Positions 44,120-53,628 of a stretch of 64,000 nucleotides of DNA are shown here, one piece after another. The notes beneath the pieces were generated by a model. That model saw only the letters and a program-made list of their open reading frames with translations, had not been told where the DNA came from and did no database searches. This stretch comes from Caballeronia turbans (GTDB taxonomy: Bacteria > Pseudomonadota > Gammaproteobacteria > Burkholderiales > Burkholderiaceae). The stretch covers positions 124,001 to 188,000 of the forward strand of contig FCOD02000007.1 of the NCBI GenBank assembly GCA_001544655.2, given 5' to 3'. Every line of letters starts with the position of its first letter. Within the stretch, counting starts at the first letter, position 1. A program made the translations under genes and the position numbers.

Positions 44120-44593
44120 TTATCGGGTTGATTTTTCCACGGCCTCGCCGGCTGCCGATGGAATCAACAGCACCGGCAGTGTGGCCTGACGAAGACACCG
44201 CTCGGCGACACTGCCGAGAATCAGGCGCTGGAAGCCTTTGCGCCCATGCGTGCCCATGATCAGCAAATCGGCGTTGAAGGCGTTGGCGGCGTCGATGATG
44301 AGCGTCGCGACGTCGTCGCTCGCGGTTGCCTCGACGGTCACGACTTCGCCCGTCACGCCGCGCGCCTTCATCTGCGCGGCGGCTTCGCGCGCGAGCGAGG
44401 CGCCTTGCTCCATCAGGCTCGCATGCAGCGACGAAGGATCGTAGCCGGGCAGGTCGAAGTACATCGGTCCGGACTCGACGACGTAATACGGCTGCACGAT
44501 CGCCTGATGCGTGACGGCGAGATCCAACGCGGCGGTGAAGGCGCGCCCGGAAGTCCGGCTGCCGTCGATGGCGACGAAAATGCGTTTGAACAT
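44120..44593 (-). CDS. Universal stress protein UspA family
   Basis: The product is 157 residues starting MFKRIFVAIDGSRTSGRAF. The Usp ATP-binding loop is GTHGRKGFQRLILGSVAERCL, with LPVLLIP closing the domain. Such proteins respond to starvation, low oxygen and oxidative stress; the next gene encodes an FNR-type regulator, consistent with anaerobic induction. GGGGA lies about 8 nt ahead of the ATG at 44593; longer frames to 44749 are not supported. Confidence 0.88.
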   Translation of the reverse strand: MFKRIFVAIDGSRTSGRAFTAALDLAVTHQAIVQPYYVVESGPMYFDLPGYDPSSLHASLMEQGASLAREAAAQMKARGVTGEVVTVEATASDDVATLIIDAANAFNADLLIMGTHGRKGFQRLILGSVAERCLRQATLPVLLIPSAAGEAVEKSTR

Positions 44594-44819
44594 GTCGGTT
44601 TTCCCCATGAAACGATCGATTGGCGCGCGGCATGCGCTGTCATTCATGCGTTTGCATGATAGAGCCCGGGCCTTGCATCGCCGCGCCGCTCTTTGGCGAT
44701 AAGTCGATCCGGCGCAAGGCAGGCCGTACAATTCGTGGTTCTTCGACATCAGCGTCCGCTTAAAAATTGGCGGCGCGACCTCTTTTTAGCACTTCTCCAC
44801 CCAGCCCGCCCGACCGACC

Positions 44820-46397
44820 GTGACTCAAACGCCGCCTGCTTTACCGTTCAGAACAGCGCTCTACGCGATGCTTGGCATCGGTCTCGTCAACATGCTCGTC
44901 GCCCTCGACCAGACGGTGGTCAGCACCGCGCTGCCCTCGATCGTCGCGGAGTTGCACGGCTTCGAGTTCTACGCGTGGATCGCGAGCGCCTATCTGCTGG
45001 CGTCGGTCGTCACGGTTCCGGTATTCGGGCGGCTCGGCGATTATTTCGGGCGCAAGCCCTTCGTGCTCGCGGCGGTGATCACGTTCACGGTCGCGTCGGT
45101 GCTGTGCGGGCTCGCGCCCAGCATGTTGTTCCTCGTGCTCGCGCGCGGGCTGCAAGGCATCGGCGGGGGAATGATGGTCGGCACCGCGTTCGCGGCGATT
45201 CCTGATATGTTCCCCGATCCGCGCACCCGCGTGCGCTGGCAGGTCGTGCTCGCGGCGGCGTACGGCATCGGCACGGCGGCGGGGCCGTCGCTCGGCGGGT
45301 GGATGAGCCAGCACTGGGGCTGGCGTTCGACCTTCCTCGTGAATCTGCCGGTCGGCGCGGCCGCCCTCTACTTCATATGGGCGCATCTGCCCAACCTGCA
45401 CCGGCCGCGCGAAGGCGCCGTGAAGATCGACTGGACGGGCGCTGCGCTCGTCGCGCTGGTCCTCGGCGGCTTTCAGGCGCTGATCGAGGCGTTGCCGAAG
45501 GATGGCCTGACGACCGCCAATCTCGCGCTCGGCGCGGGCGTGGCGGTGTGCGCCGTGGCACTCCTGATATGCGAGCGGCGTGCGACGCATCCGATCATCC
45601 CGCTCGACATCTTCCGCGACGCGCAGCTCAACACGCTTTTCACGCTGTCGTTCCTGGCGGGCTTCGTGATGTTCTCGCTGATCTTCTTTGCGCCGCTCCT
45701 GCTGCAGGGCGGCTTCGGCCTTTCGCCGCAGGCCGCGGGGCTGCTCGCGACGCCGATCGCCGCGTGCATCGCGCTCGGCAGCTTCATCAATACGCGCATC
45801 GTCATTCATATGCGCAAGCCGGTGAATATCCTTTCAATCGGCTTCACGCTGCTCCTGTTCGCGTCGGTCGCGCTGGCGTTCGCACGCGAGACGACGCCGC
45901 ATCTGTGGATCGAGCTGCCGATGGCCGCGACCGGCATCGGCCTCGGCTTCGTCCTGAACAACATGAACATCTTCGGGCAGGAAATCGCGGGCCGCGAGCG
46001 CTTCGGCATCACGACGGCGCTCTTGCAATCGACGCGCATGGTCGGCGGCATGATGGGCACGAGCATCGTCGGGACGATCGTCGCGCATCACTATGCGAGC
46101 GTCGTGCAGCGCACGGTCAGCGTGCTCGGCGCGTCGGCGTCCACGCAATGGCTGCCGCGCCTCTCCGACCCGCGCATTCTCGTCGACGAAGCGCTGCGCG
46201 AGCGCATCCTCGCCGAACTGAACGCGGCCGGGCTCGACGCGCCCGCGCTCCTCGACGCCGCCCGCGACGCGCTCGTGCAGTCGATCCACATCGGCGTGAT
46301 GCTGACGGCGGTCGCGGCGCTCGCGGCCGCGCTGCTGGTGCGGCGCATCGCGCACATTACCTTCAGGAAGCACGCGACGCCCGTCCCGAAGTCGTGA
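44820..46397 (+). CDS. MFS multidrug exporter, DHA2 family
   Basis: The product is 525 residues with 14 predicted helices. ALDQTVVSTALPSIVAEL is the TM1 signature, GRLGDYFGRKPF motif A, and GIGTAAGPSLGGWMSQHWGWR motif C. I use a GTG at 44820 (MTQTPPALPF), though no Shine-Dalgarno is seen; an ATG at 44868 would cut TM1. It probably exports drugs or other toxic organics by proton antiport and is closer to the Smv/Mdt-like half than the exporter at 37605. No regulator gene is adjacent. Confidence 0.87.
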   Translation: MTQTPPALPFRTALYAMLGIGLVNMLVALDQTVVSTALPSIVAELHGFEFYAWIASAYLLASVVTVPVFGRLGDYFGRKPFVLAAVITFTVASVLCGLAPSMLFLVLARGLQGIGGGMMVGTAFAAIPDMFPDPRTRVRWQVVLAAAYGIGTAAGPSLGGWMSQHWGWRSTFLVNLPVGAAALYFIWAHLPNLHRPREGAVKIDWTGAALVALVLGGFQALIEALPKDGLTTANLALGAGVAVCAVALLICERRATHPIIPLDIFRDAQLNTLFTLSFLAGFVMFSLIFFAPLLLQGGFGLSPQAAGLLATPIAACIALGSFINTRIVIHMRKPVNILSIGFTLLLFASVALAFARETTPHLWIELPMAATGIGLGFVLNNMNIFGQEIAGRERFGITTALLQSTRMVGGMMGTSIVGTIVAHHYASVVQRTVSVLGASASTQWLPRLSDPRILVDEALRERILAELNAAGLDAPALLDAARDALVQSIHIGVMLTAVAALAAALLVRRIAHITFRKHATPVPKS

Positions 46398-46407
46398 CGC
46401 GGGTTCT

Positions 46408-46435
46408 TTGACAAGCGGTTTGTCGCGCCTATAGT
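46408..46435 (+). promoter_or_regulatory. Sigma-70-like promoter with internal dyad
   Basis: TTGACA (46408-46413) and TATAGT (46430-46435) are 16 nt apart. GACAA...TTGTC (46410-46424) is an inverted repeat inside the spacer that could be an operator. It would give an about 190-nt leader before the dehydrogenase gene. Confidence 0.55.
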
Positions 46436-46630
46436 TTTTGCGTCGCCGGACGGACAGCTTCGAGCCTGAAGCTGCCTTGTCCGCGACCGCGCACCGCGTT
46501 TGCTTCACTTCCCTCGACGGCGGTTCGCACGTCCTGCGCGGAACGCTTGCGCGGGCCGCGGGTCACTCGCTTGTGCGGGCGGCCGCGCGACGCGCTTGCC
46601 GCCCATCGCCAACAGAGATGAGGAGCTGAC

Positions 46631-48205
46631 ATGAAGATCACCGGAGACATGCTGATCGGCGCATCGGCCGTGCGGGGCACCGATGCCACGCTCCGCGCGT
46701 TCGACCCCGCGCGCAATGCCGATCTCGAACCCGCGTTCGGCGGCGGCGGCGCGGCGGAAGTCGCGCGCGCGTGCGAGCTCGCCGAAGCGGCGTTCGACGA
46801 CTATCGCCACGCACCGTTGGAAACCCGCGCGCAGTTTCTCGAAGCGATCGCCGACAACATCACCGCGCTCGGCGACACGCTGATCGAGCGCGCGATGGCC
46901 GAATCCGCACTGCCGAAGGCGCGGCTCGAAGGCGAGCGCGCCCGCACGGTCGGGCAATTGCGCCTGTTCGCGTCGCTCGTGCGCGAGGGCCGATGGCTCT
47001 GCGCCACCCTCGATTCCGCGCAGCCGGACAGAAAGCCGCTGCCGCGTTCGGACCTGCGTTTGCAAAAGATTCCCGTCGGGCCGGTCGCGGTGTTCGGCGC
47101 GAGCAACTTTCCGCTGGCGTTTTCGGTGGCGGGCGGCGATACGGCGTCGGCGTTCGCGGCGGGGTGTCCCGTCGTCGTGAAATCGCATCCGGCCCATCTG
47201 GGCACATCGGAACTCGTCGGTCGCGCGGTGCAGAAGGCGGTCGCGGACAGCGGTTTGCCAGAGGGGACGTTTTCGCTCGTCGTCGGCGCGGGCAATGCAA
47301 TCGGCGAGGCGCTCGTCGCGCATCCGGCGATCCAGGCGGTCGGCTTCACCGGTTCGCGGCGCGGCGGGCTGGCGCTCGTCGATATCGCGGCGAAGCGCCC
47401 TGTGCCGATACCCGTTTTCGCCGAGATGAGCAGTGTCAATCCGGTATTCGCGCTGCCGGGCGCGCTGGCGGCGCGCGGCGATACGCTGGCGGCGGGCTAT
47501 ATCGATTCGGTCACGCTCGGCGTCGGCCAGTTTTGCACGAATCCGGGCCTCGTGATCGGGCTCGCGGATCCGGATCTCGATGACTTCATCGACAACGCCG
47601 CGGCGGCGATCGAAAAGAAGAGCACGCAGACGATGCTCACGGCGGGCATCGCCGCGGCCTACGAGGACGGCGTCAAGCAACGCGATGCGTCCGCGAAGCG
47701 CATTGCGACGGGTGAAAAGAGCGAGGCGTCGAGCGGCGCGCTGCCGGCGCTGTATCGCGTGAGCGCGGAGGAGTTTCTGGCGAAGCCGCAACTGGCGGAG
47801 GAGATTTTCGGGCCGACCTCGGTGATCGTCATATGCCGCGACGAGGACGAGATGATTCTCGTCGCGCGCGGTCTCGAGGGTCAACTGACGGCCACGCTCC
47901 TGATGGAGCAAGACGATGTAGAGCTCGCGCGGCGGCTCTTGCCGGTGCTCGAGCGCAAGGCCGGGCGGATTCTCGCGAACGGCTTTCCGACGGGCGTCGA
48001 AGTGTCCTACGCAATGGTGCACGGCGGCCCCTATCCGGCGACCTCCGACAGCCGCTCGACCTCGGTCGGCGCGATGGCGATCGAACGCTTTCTGCGGCCG
48101 GTGTGTTATCAGGATTTGCCGGCGGCGCTGTTGCCCGAGGCGCTGGCAGATGACAATCCACTGTCGCTCTGGCGCTTGCGCGATGGCCAGCTCGGACCGA
48201 ATTGA
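46631..48205 (+). CDS. 2-oxoglutarate semialdehyde (2,5-dioxovalerate) dehydrogenase
   Basis: The product is 524 residues, the length of the ketoglutarate-semialdehyde branch of aldehyde dehydrogenases. The catalytic Cys is in GQFCTNPG, the general base Glu in [11 protein letters not shown], and the cofactor segment is [15 protein letters not shown]. Enzymes of this type end the non-phosphorylated pentose, glucarate or hydroxyproline routes, making 2-oxoglutarate with NADP. AGGAG lies 5 nt ahead of the ATG. The lactonase-type gene 56 nt downstream fits a sugar-acid pathway, but no dehydratase is nearby. Confidence 0.88.
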   Translation: MKITGDMLIGASAVRGTDATLRAFDPARNADLEPAFGGGGAAEVARACELAEAAFDDYRHAPLETRAQFLEAIADNITALGDTLIERAMAESALPKARLEGERARTVGQLRLFASLVREGRWLCATLDSAQPDRKPLPRSDLRLQKIPVGPVAVFGASNFPLAFSVAGGDTASAFAAGCPVVVKSHPAHLGTSELVGRAVQKAVADSGLPEGTFSLVVGAGNAIGEALVAHPAIQAVGFTGSRRGGLALVDIAAKRPVPIPVFAEMSSVNPVFALPGALAARGDTLAAGYIDSVTLGVGQFCTNPGLVIGLADPDLDDFIDNAAAAIEKKSTQTMLTAGIAAAYEDGVKQRDASAKRIATGEKSEASSGALPALYRVSAEEFLAKPQLAEEIFGPTSVIVICRDEDEMILVARGLEGQLTATLLMEQDDVELARRLLPVLERKAGRILANGFPTGVEVSYAMVHGGPYPATSDSRSTSVGAMAIERFLRPVCYQDLPAALLPEALADDNPLSLWRLRDGQLGPN

Positions 48206-48261
48206 TCCGCGCAGCGAATAGAATGCGTTTGCAAAAAATCCATAAAAGGAGATGAACCCAC

Positions 48262-49200
48262 ATGACAAGCGACTCGCGCCGCTACCCCGACCCCTCAGTG
48301 CGCGTGCTGGACCCGCGCTTCAATGCGCTGCGCATCGCATCGGCGTCGGTGGAATGTCTTTATCAGGGCGCGCGCTGGTCGGAAGGGCCGGTCTGGTTCG
48401 GCGACGGCCGCTATCTGCTCTGGAGCGACATCCCGAACAACCGCATCCTGCGATGGGACGAGGAAAGCGGTCAGGTCGGCGTGTTTCGCAAGCCGTCGAA
48501 CAACGCGAACGGCAACACGCGCGACCGCGAAGGCCGGCTCGTGACCTGCGAGCATCTGGCGCGGCGCGTGACGCGTACCGAATACGACGGCTCCATCACC
48601 GTGATCGCCGACAGCTACGACGGCAAGCCGTTGAATTCGCCGAACGATGTCGTCGTGAAGTCGGATGGCTCGATCTGGTTCACCGATCCGACCTTCGGCA
48701 TCGACGGCTTTTATGAAGGCGAGAAGCACGAAGCGCAGTTGAAGCCGTGCGTGTATCGCGTCGATGGCCGAAGCGGCGAAATCACGATGATGATCGACGC
48801 TTTCGTCGGTCCGAACGGACTCGCGTTCTCGCCGGACGAATCGGTGCTGTACGTCGTCGAATCGCGCGCGACGCCGCGCAAGATCTACGCGTTCGACGTG
48901 CTCGACGGCGGCCGAAAACTCGGCGAGCCGCGTGCGCTGATCGATGCGGGAGCGGGCACCCCCGATGGCTTTCGCCTCGACATTCACGGCAATCTGTGGT
49001 GCGGCTGGGGCATGGGCGACGCCGAGCTGGACGGCGTGCGCGTGTTCACCCCGCAAGGCGAGGCGATCGGCCATATCGATTTACCGGAGCGCTGCGCGAA
49101 CGTGTGCTTCGGCGGGCGGCATCGCAATCGCCTGTTCATGGCGGCGAGCCATGGGCTCTATTCGCTTTACGTCAACACACAGGGCGTGAGGGGCGGCTAA
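48262..49200 (+). CDS. SMP-30/gluconolactonase/LRE family lactonase
   Basis: The product is 312 residues in a six-bladed propeller. The metal ligands fit: Glu in ARWSEGPVWFG, Asn in NSPNDVVVKSDGSIWFTD, Asn/Asp in GPNGLAFSPDES and Asp in TPDGFRLDIHGNLW. It hydrolyses sugar lactones such as arabonolactone or gluconolactone in the cytoplasm. AGGAG is about 10 nt before the ATG. It is probably cotranscribed with the dehydrogenase upstream. Its last 4 nt overlap the stop of the convergent acetyltransferase. Confidence 0.88.
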   Translation: MTSDSRRYPDPSVRVLDPRFNALRIASASVECLYQGARWSEGPVWFGDGRYLLWSDIPNNRILRWDEESGQVGVFRKPSNNANGNTRDREGRLVTCEHLARRVTRTEYDGSITVIADSYDGKPLNSPNDVVVKSDGSIWFTDPTFGIDGFYEGEKHEAQLKPCVYRVDGRSGEITMMIDAFVGPNGLAFSPDESVLYVVESRATPRKIYAFDVLDGGRKLGEPRALIDAGAGTPDGFRLDIHGNLWCGWGMGDAELDGVRVFTPQGEAIGHIDLPERCANVCFGGRHRNRLFMAASHGLYSLYVNTQGVRGG

Positions 49201-49622
49201 GCCTTCGCGATCTTTTCCATGATGCGTTCGGGATGCCTGCTCGCGGCGAATCCGTGCCGCGCGTAGAGCCCGTGCGCGTCGGATGTGACGAGCATCATGC
49301 GGCGCAGTCCCTGCAGGTCGGGATGCGCCATCACGCACTGCATCATCCACTTTCCGAGGCCCGCGCCCTGATGCTCGGGCAGCACGAAGACGTCGGCGAG
49401 ATAGGCGAAGGTCGCGGTGTCGGTGATCATGCGCGCGTAGCCGATCTGCGCGCCGCCGCGAAAAAGCCCGAACGCGAGCGAATGACGCGCGGCGCGCTCG
49501 ACCTTCTCACGCGCGATGCCCGGCGACCAATACGCCACTTCGCTCAGGTAACGGTGCACGACATCGAAGTCGAACTCGTCGATGTCCGTGCTCAGTCGAT
49601 ATTCGTCCCGGGTCCACTGCAT
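49197..49622 (-). CDS. GNAT family N-acetyltransferase
   Basis: The product is 141 residues. ADVFVLPEHQGAGLGKWMMQ is the acetyl-CoA motif A (QGxGLG), and MLVTSDAHGLYARHGF is motif B. It moves acetyl from acetyl-CoA to an amine that cannot be told. The start at 49622 (MQWTRDEYRLS) has GGAG 8 nt upstream. The gene is convergent with the lactonase gene, sharing 4 bases. Confidence 0.87.
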   Translation of the reverse strand: MQWTRDEYRLSTDIDEFDFDVVHRYLSEVAYWSPGIAREKVERAARHSLAFGLFRGGAQIGYARMITDTATFAYLADVFVLPEHQGAGLGKWMMQCVMAHPDLQGLRRMMLVTSDAHGLYARHGFAASRHPERIMEKIAKA

Positions 49623-49705
49623 CGCGCCGCTCCAAGGCCTTCGTGATCCGCCGAGCATAAGCGATCGACGCGCCGCGCTCCATGCACACTTCGCGTCTGT
49701 CAGTG

Positions 49706-50305
49706 TCAGTGCACGTTGTAGATACGCCCGGTCTCCGCGCCCTCGACGCTGCGGCTGTACGCCAGCGCCACGCGCGCGCCGCTCGCCGCCTCGAAGCCGC
49801 GGAAATACGGACCGAAGCTTTCGCGCGCTTCTTCGAGCATCGTCGGGCTCACGGCGTTGATACGCAGGCCGCGCGGCAGCTCGATCGCCGCGCCGCGGAC
49901 GAAGCCTTCGATCGCGCCGTTCACGGCCGCCGCGCTCGCGCCTTCACGGATCGGCGCCGCGCCGACGATGCCGCTCGTAAGCGTAAACGAGCCGCCGTCG
50001 TTCAGATAGTCGCGCGCGGTGAGCACGAGATTGACCTGACCCATCAGCTTGTCGTCGAGGCCGAGCCGGAACTGCTCGGGCGTCATCTTCATCAGCGGGC
50101 CGAAATGCACGTGACCGGCGGTCGCGACGATCGCATCCACGTGGCCGATTTCATCGAAGAGCCGCTTGATGCTGACGAGATCGAGCAGATCGACGCGATG
50201 CGCACCGCGCGTGGCGCCGATTTCGAAGACTTCGTGACGGGCTTTGAGTTCGGCGGCGACCGCCCGGCCGACCGTGCCGGTTGCACCGATGACAGCGATT
50301 TTCAT
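49706..50305 (-). CDS. Short-chain dehydrogenase/reductase (atypical, short)
   Basis: The product is 199 residues starting MKIAVIGATGTVGRAVAAEL, with a GxxGxxG cofactor loop of the extended/NAD(P)H-binding type. TAGHVHFGPL replaces the NAG motif and TSGIVGAAP has the Ser. YxxxK is not in the standard form (AAAVNGAIEGF occurs where it would be), so catalytic ability is doubtful; similar proteins are annotated as SDR family oxidoreductases. No partner gene gives a role. Confidence 0.8.
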   Translation of the reverse strand: MKIAVIGATGTVGRAVAAELKARHEVFEIGATRGAHRVDLLDLVSIKRLFDEIGHVDAIVATAGHVHFGPLMKMTPEQFRLGLDDKLMGQVNLVLTARDYLNDGGSFTLTSGIVGAAPIREGASAAAVNGAIEGFVRGAAIELPRGLRINAVSPTMLEEARESFGPYFRGFEAASGARVALAYSRSVEGAETGRIYNVH

Positions 50306-50430
50306 GACTGGACTCGCAACGGTTGATGAACTTTGCATTGTGCGAGCGAGCGGACGCGCGAAAAAGGCGCGCCCGCTTCAAGGATTGCAAACGGGGCGTT
50401 TCGAATTGCCAGCGAAACGCTGCGGTATTG

Positions 50431-50886
50431 CTATCGGGGCGCGAGGCGCGGTGGCATCGGCGAAAGGAGATACAGCGATGCCGCGAACTTGCAGACGAGT
50501 CCCGCGCCGGACACGAACGCGGCCGCCGGGAACACATGCCATTGCAACGCGAGCGTGGGCGCAACGAGCGCGACCGAAACGAAACCGATCGCGATGGCAA
50601 GCCAGCGCGCCCATTGCAGCCGCGACGCGACGCACACGTAAAGCAGGCCGACCAGCACGCGCGACGCAATCGATGCCGCGAGCGGATGACTCGACGCATC
50701 GCCGGGAAGGCCAATCGCGAGCGTCAGCGCAAACTCCGCCCAGGAGAGCGCGTAGGCCGCACCGAGACATGCGATTGCGGATGTGAAGCGCTGTTCGGGC
50801 GTGACGATGTGGCGGGTCGTGGTCGGAAGCGGCGCGCCTTCATCGGATTCTGACGGACAGGCGTCGTACGCGTGAATGGTCGTCAT
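50431..50886 (-). CDS. Hypothetical inner membrane protein
   Basis: The product is 151 residues with about four hydrophobic helices (for example ALSWAEFALTLAIGL, VLVGLLYVCVASRL, WLAIAIGFVSVALVAPTLAL, FVSGAGLVCKFAASLYLL) after a short charged N-terminus. I do not recognise a family. It lies between an SDR gene and the small acidic protein gene at 51063 and may belong to the stress-type cluster. Confidence 0.65.
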   Translation of the reverse strand: MTTIHAYDACPSESDEGAPLPTTTRHIVTPEQRFTSAIACLGAAYALSWAEFALTLAIGLPGDASSHPLAASIASRVLVGLLYVCVASRLQWARWLAIAIGFVSVALVAPTLALQWHVFPAAAFVSGAGLVCKFAASLYLLSPMPPRLAPR

Positions 50887-51035
50887 TTTGTCTTTCCCCT
50901 TTTATCGATTCGAGACCTTGGTCGGTCGTCTTGTCGCCCGCAATCGCTTGTGCCGCAATGCGGCGCTTCGCTGGCGGTGCCTATGCGCATACGCCGTGCC
51001 AGGTCGGGGAACGCGTATTGCTGCGCATCATGTGA

Positions 51036-51221
<186 letters not shown>

Positions 51222-51250
51222 AAGCAAGACTGAAAGCACTTTGAACAAAA

Positions 51251-51277
51251 AAGAGCCGCATATTCCATGCGGCTCTT
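51251..51277. terminator. Bidirectional terminator hairpin
   Basis: AAGAGCCGCAT and ATGCGGCTCTT form a perfect 11-bp stem with a 5-nt loop, flanked by an A-run on the left and TTTGCTT on the right. It can end both the small acidic protein and the DUF3005-like gene. Confidence 0.8.
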
Positions 51278-51307
51278 TGCTTGATGTATGCGCGGCCCTC
51301 ATACACC

Positions 51308-51928
51308 TCAGCCGCGCTTGAGTTCGAATAGCCGCGAGGGGCGCAAGTGATTGAGCGCATAGTGCTTGCGGCCGCGCAGTGTATGGCCGTGCGCGTCGCG
51401 TGCTTCGAAGCGGACCTTGTCTTCGACCTCGGGCACAGTCGGCGCAACCATGCCGCGATCGATCAGGTGATAGCCGCGCTCGAGCGCGAGCAGCACGCCG
51501 TTGCGCCCCGGACGGCTGTCGAAACCGCCGAGTCCGTCGCCGGGTTCGGGCACGAAGTTCACCGTCGTCGCATTCGAATTGATTACTGTGTCTGGCTCGC
51601 GTGCGAGCATTTCCCCTTCGCGCCTTGCATGAATGCTCTTCGCGTCGGCATCGACGGTGTCGTCGAGCCCGTCATCGTTGGCGACATCGACGCCGCGCGG
51701 GGGCTTTTCATAGAAACCCTGCGGACCCACATGCATGCCTTCCTTCGTCCTTTCCGTTTTCACGGCCGCGCCCGCGCCCGCGTGGGCCTCTCCGCCCGAC
51801 GCGGCCTTCGTCGCGTCGCTCATCTTGACGTGCGCGGTTTCGGCAGCGGGCGTTTTGATCGGGCTCTCGGCGACCTGATCCTTTTGCTTCTCCTGCGTCT
51901 GCGTCTGGTTCGATTCAGCGTTGTTCAT
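51308..51928 (-). CDS. DUF3005-like hypothetical protein
   Basis: The product is 206 residues. The N-terminal half is a charged, Ala/Thr-rich low-complexity run, and the C-terminal half has VINSNATTVNFVPEPGDGL and GGFDSRPGRNGVLLALERGY, the pattern of DUF3005 proteins of Burkholderia. The function is unknown; no signal or membrane segment is seen. The start at 51928 (MNNAESNQTQTQ) has GGAG 8 nt upstream. The family match is from memory of the motif. Confidence 0.7.
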   Translation of the reverse strand: MNNAESNQTQTQEKQKDQVAESPIKTPAAETAHVKMSDATKAASGGEAHAGAGAAVKTERTKEGMHVGPQGFYEKPPRGVDVANDDGLDDTVDADAKSIHARREGEMLAREPDTVINSNATTVNFVPEPGDGLGGFDSRPGRNGVLLALERGYHLIDRGMVAPTVPEVEDKVRFEARDAHGHTLRGRKHYALNHLRPSRLFELKRG

Positions 51929-52209
51929 CGCGTTGCTCCGTTGGACATGAACTGACAAGCCCCGATGCAAGACTCGTTCCGGATATTTGGCGACGGAACC
52001 GCGAGCCTTGCCGGAGGGCGCCTTAACGGACACCCAAAATTTCGGGTTTTTTTTTCGTCCCCAAGCCTATTTCCTGCAAGTATTATTTGGAACCTGTCGG
52101 CGGCAAAGTGCAACTGTGGAGACGCGAGCAACAAGGAGGGCGCGTTTCGTTGCCGTCGAAGAAGAGCAATGCGATTCGAACGAGCAGGGCACTTTCACAC
52201 AGGTGACTC

Positions 52210-52443
52210 ATGCAACACGATGCAGCCTTTTCACATCGAGGCTACCTTCTAAACTGCGCGCCCGCCCGGGCCGGAGATGGCAGCTACCAGCCGTATGTGG
52301 TGATCTCGCGATCGAGCGATGGCGAGCTCGTCGCGAACCGCTTCTTTCCGTCCGACTTGCGATTTTGCAACGAGGGCGATGCCATCGCGCACGCGCGCGA
52401 CTGGGCCGTGCGCTGGATCGACGCAAGCAACGTAACCGTCTGA
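52210..52443 (+). CDS. Small hypothetical protein
   Basis: The product is 77 residues: GYLLNCAPARAGDGSYQPYV, then NRFFPSDLRFCNEGDAIAHA and a WAVRWIDAS tail. It looks like the small conserved proteins of Burkholderia with a WAxxWI end whose function is unknown. It is soluble and compact. It lies between the DUF3005-like gene and the serine acetyltransferase gene. Confidence 0.65.
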   Translation: MQHDAAFSHRGYLLNCAPARAGDGSYQPYVVISRSSDGELVANRFFPSDLRFCNEGDAIAHARDWAVRWIDASNVTV

Positions 52444-52569
52444 GCGATGTCCCGATGAAACCGCGTGCACGCAAACGCACGGGCCGCCGGGCGGCAGGCT
52501 TCTGCAAAACCGGTTACTCTTGAAGTTTCCCCCGTCGTGCGCGAGTGCGACGGCCGCTTCTCTTGCTTC

Positions 52570-53571
52570 ATGGCCGACATGCAGAACACGCCCACGCCCG
52601 GCATCGTACCGCCCCTCGAAACATCCCGAGACAATACACGTGACACGGCTCAGGAGTGGGGTCTCGCTCACATCGTCGCGGATCTGCGCCAGTCGCGCGA
52701 AGAACTGCATCGCACACGGCATCCGCTCGGCATACGCGAGTTGCCGTCGCGCGAGGCGATCGTGAAGATCGTCAACGGCTTGCGCTCGGCGCTCTTTCCC
52801 ACGCATTACGGCGCGCCGGATCTGACCGACGAAAGCGTCGATTACTACGTCGGCCAGACGCTCGAAAGCACCTTGCGCCTGCTGCACGAACAGATTCGCC
52901 GCGCGCTGCGCTTCCTGCCCGAGCATCGCGATACCGACGATGCCACGCTCTCCGCGCAAGCCTTTGCGATCGCGCGTGAATTCGGCTCGCAGTTGCCGCA
53001 GATCCGCGCGTTACTGGTCAGCGATATTCAGGCCGCCTTCACGGGCGATCCGGCCGCGCAGCACGTCACCGAGATTCTGCTGTGCTATCCGGGCGTGTGG
53101 GCGATGACGCATCATCGCCTCGCGCACGCGTTGCACAAGCTCGGCGTGCCGCTGCTGGCACGCTTCATCAACGAGATCGCGCATTCGCTGACGGGCATCG
53201 ACATTCATCCGGGCGCCACTATCGGGCCGAGTTTCTTCATCGATCACGGCACGGGCGTGGTGATCGGCGAGACAGCGGTGATCGGGCAACATGTGCGCGT
53301 CTATCAGGCCGTGACGCTCGGCGCGAAGAGCTTTCCATCGATGAGCGATGGCTCGCTCGTCAAGGGCAACGCGCGGCATCCGATCGTCGAGGACGATGTC
53401 GTCATCTACGCGGGCGCGACGATTCTCGGGCGCGTGACCATCGGCAAAGGCTCGGTGATCGGCGGCAACGTGTGGCTCACGCACAGCGTGCCGCCGGGGA
53501 GCAACGTGTCGCAGGGCAAGATCCGCGAGGGCAGCGGGCCAGATGCGCCCGGCAATGGCTTCGGCGCATAA
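52570..53571 (+). CDS. epsC: Serine O-acetyltransferase (EpsC/CysE type)
   Basis: The product is 333 residues. The N-terminal helical domain includes FAIAREFGSQLPQIRALL and GVWAMTHHRLAHALHKLGVP, and the C-terminal left-handed beta helix has GIDIHPGATIGPSFFIDHGTG (catalytic His) and hexapeptide repeats up to GGNVWLTHSVPPGS. It makes O-acetylserine for cysteine synthesis. The length (about 310-330) fits the longer EpsC/SerO form. No clear Shine-Dalgarno precedes ATG 52570; Met at 52579 is an alternative. A strong terminator follows. Confidence 0.9.
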   Translation: MADMQNTPTPGIVPPLETSRDNTRDTAQEWGLAHIVADLRQSREELHRTRHPLGIRELPSREAIVKIVNGLRSALFPTHYGAPDLTDESVDYYVGQTLESTLRLLHEQIRRALRFLPEHRDTDDATLSAQAFAIAREFGSQLPQIRALLVSDIQAAFTGDPAAQHVTEILLCYPGVWAMTHHRLAHALHKLGVPLLARFINEIAHSLTGIDIHPGATIGPSFFIDHGTGVVIGETAVIGQHVRVYQAVTLGAKSFPSMSDGSLVKGNARHPIVEDDVVIYAGATILGRVTIGKGSVIGGNVWLTHSVPPGSNVSQGKIREGSGPDAPGNGFGA

Positions 53572-53576
53572 ATGAC

Positions 53577-53603
53577 AAAAGGGCCGCGAGGCCCTTTTCT
53601 TTT
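53577..53603 (+). terminator. Rho-independent terminator after epsC
   Basis: AAAAGGGCC-gcga-GGCCCTTTT is a perfect 9-bp stem with a 4-nt loop and a T-rich tail (CTTTTT). It can serve both convergent genes. Confidence 0.85.
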
Positions 53604-53628
53604 TGCGTGTCCGTTTTGGCTGGCGGCC

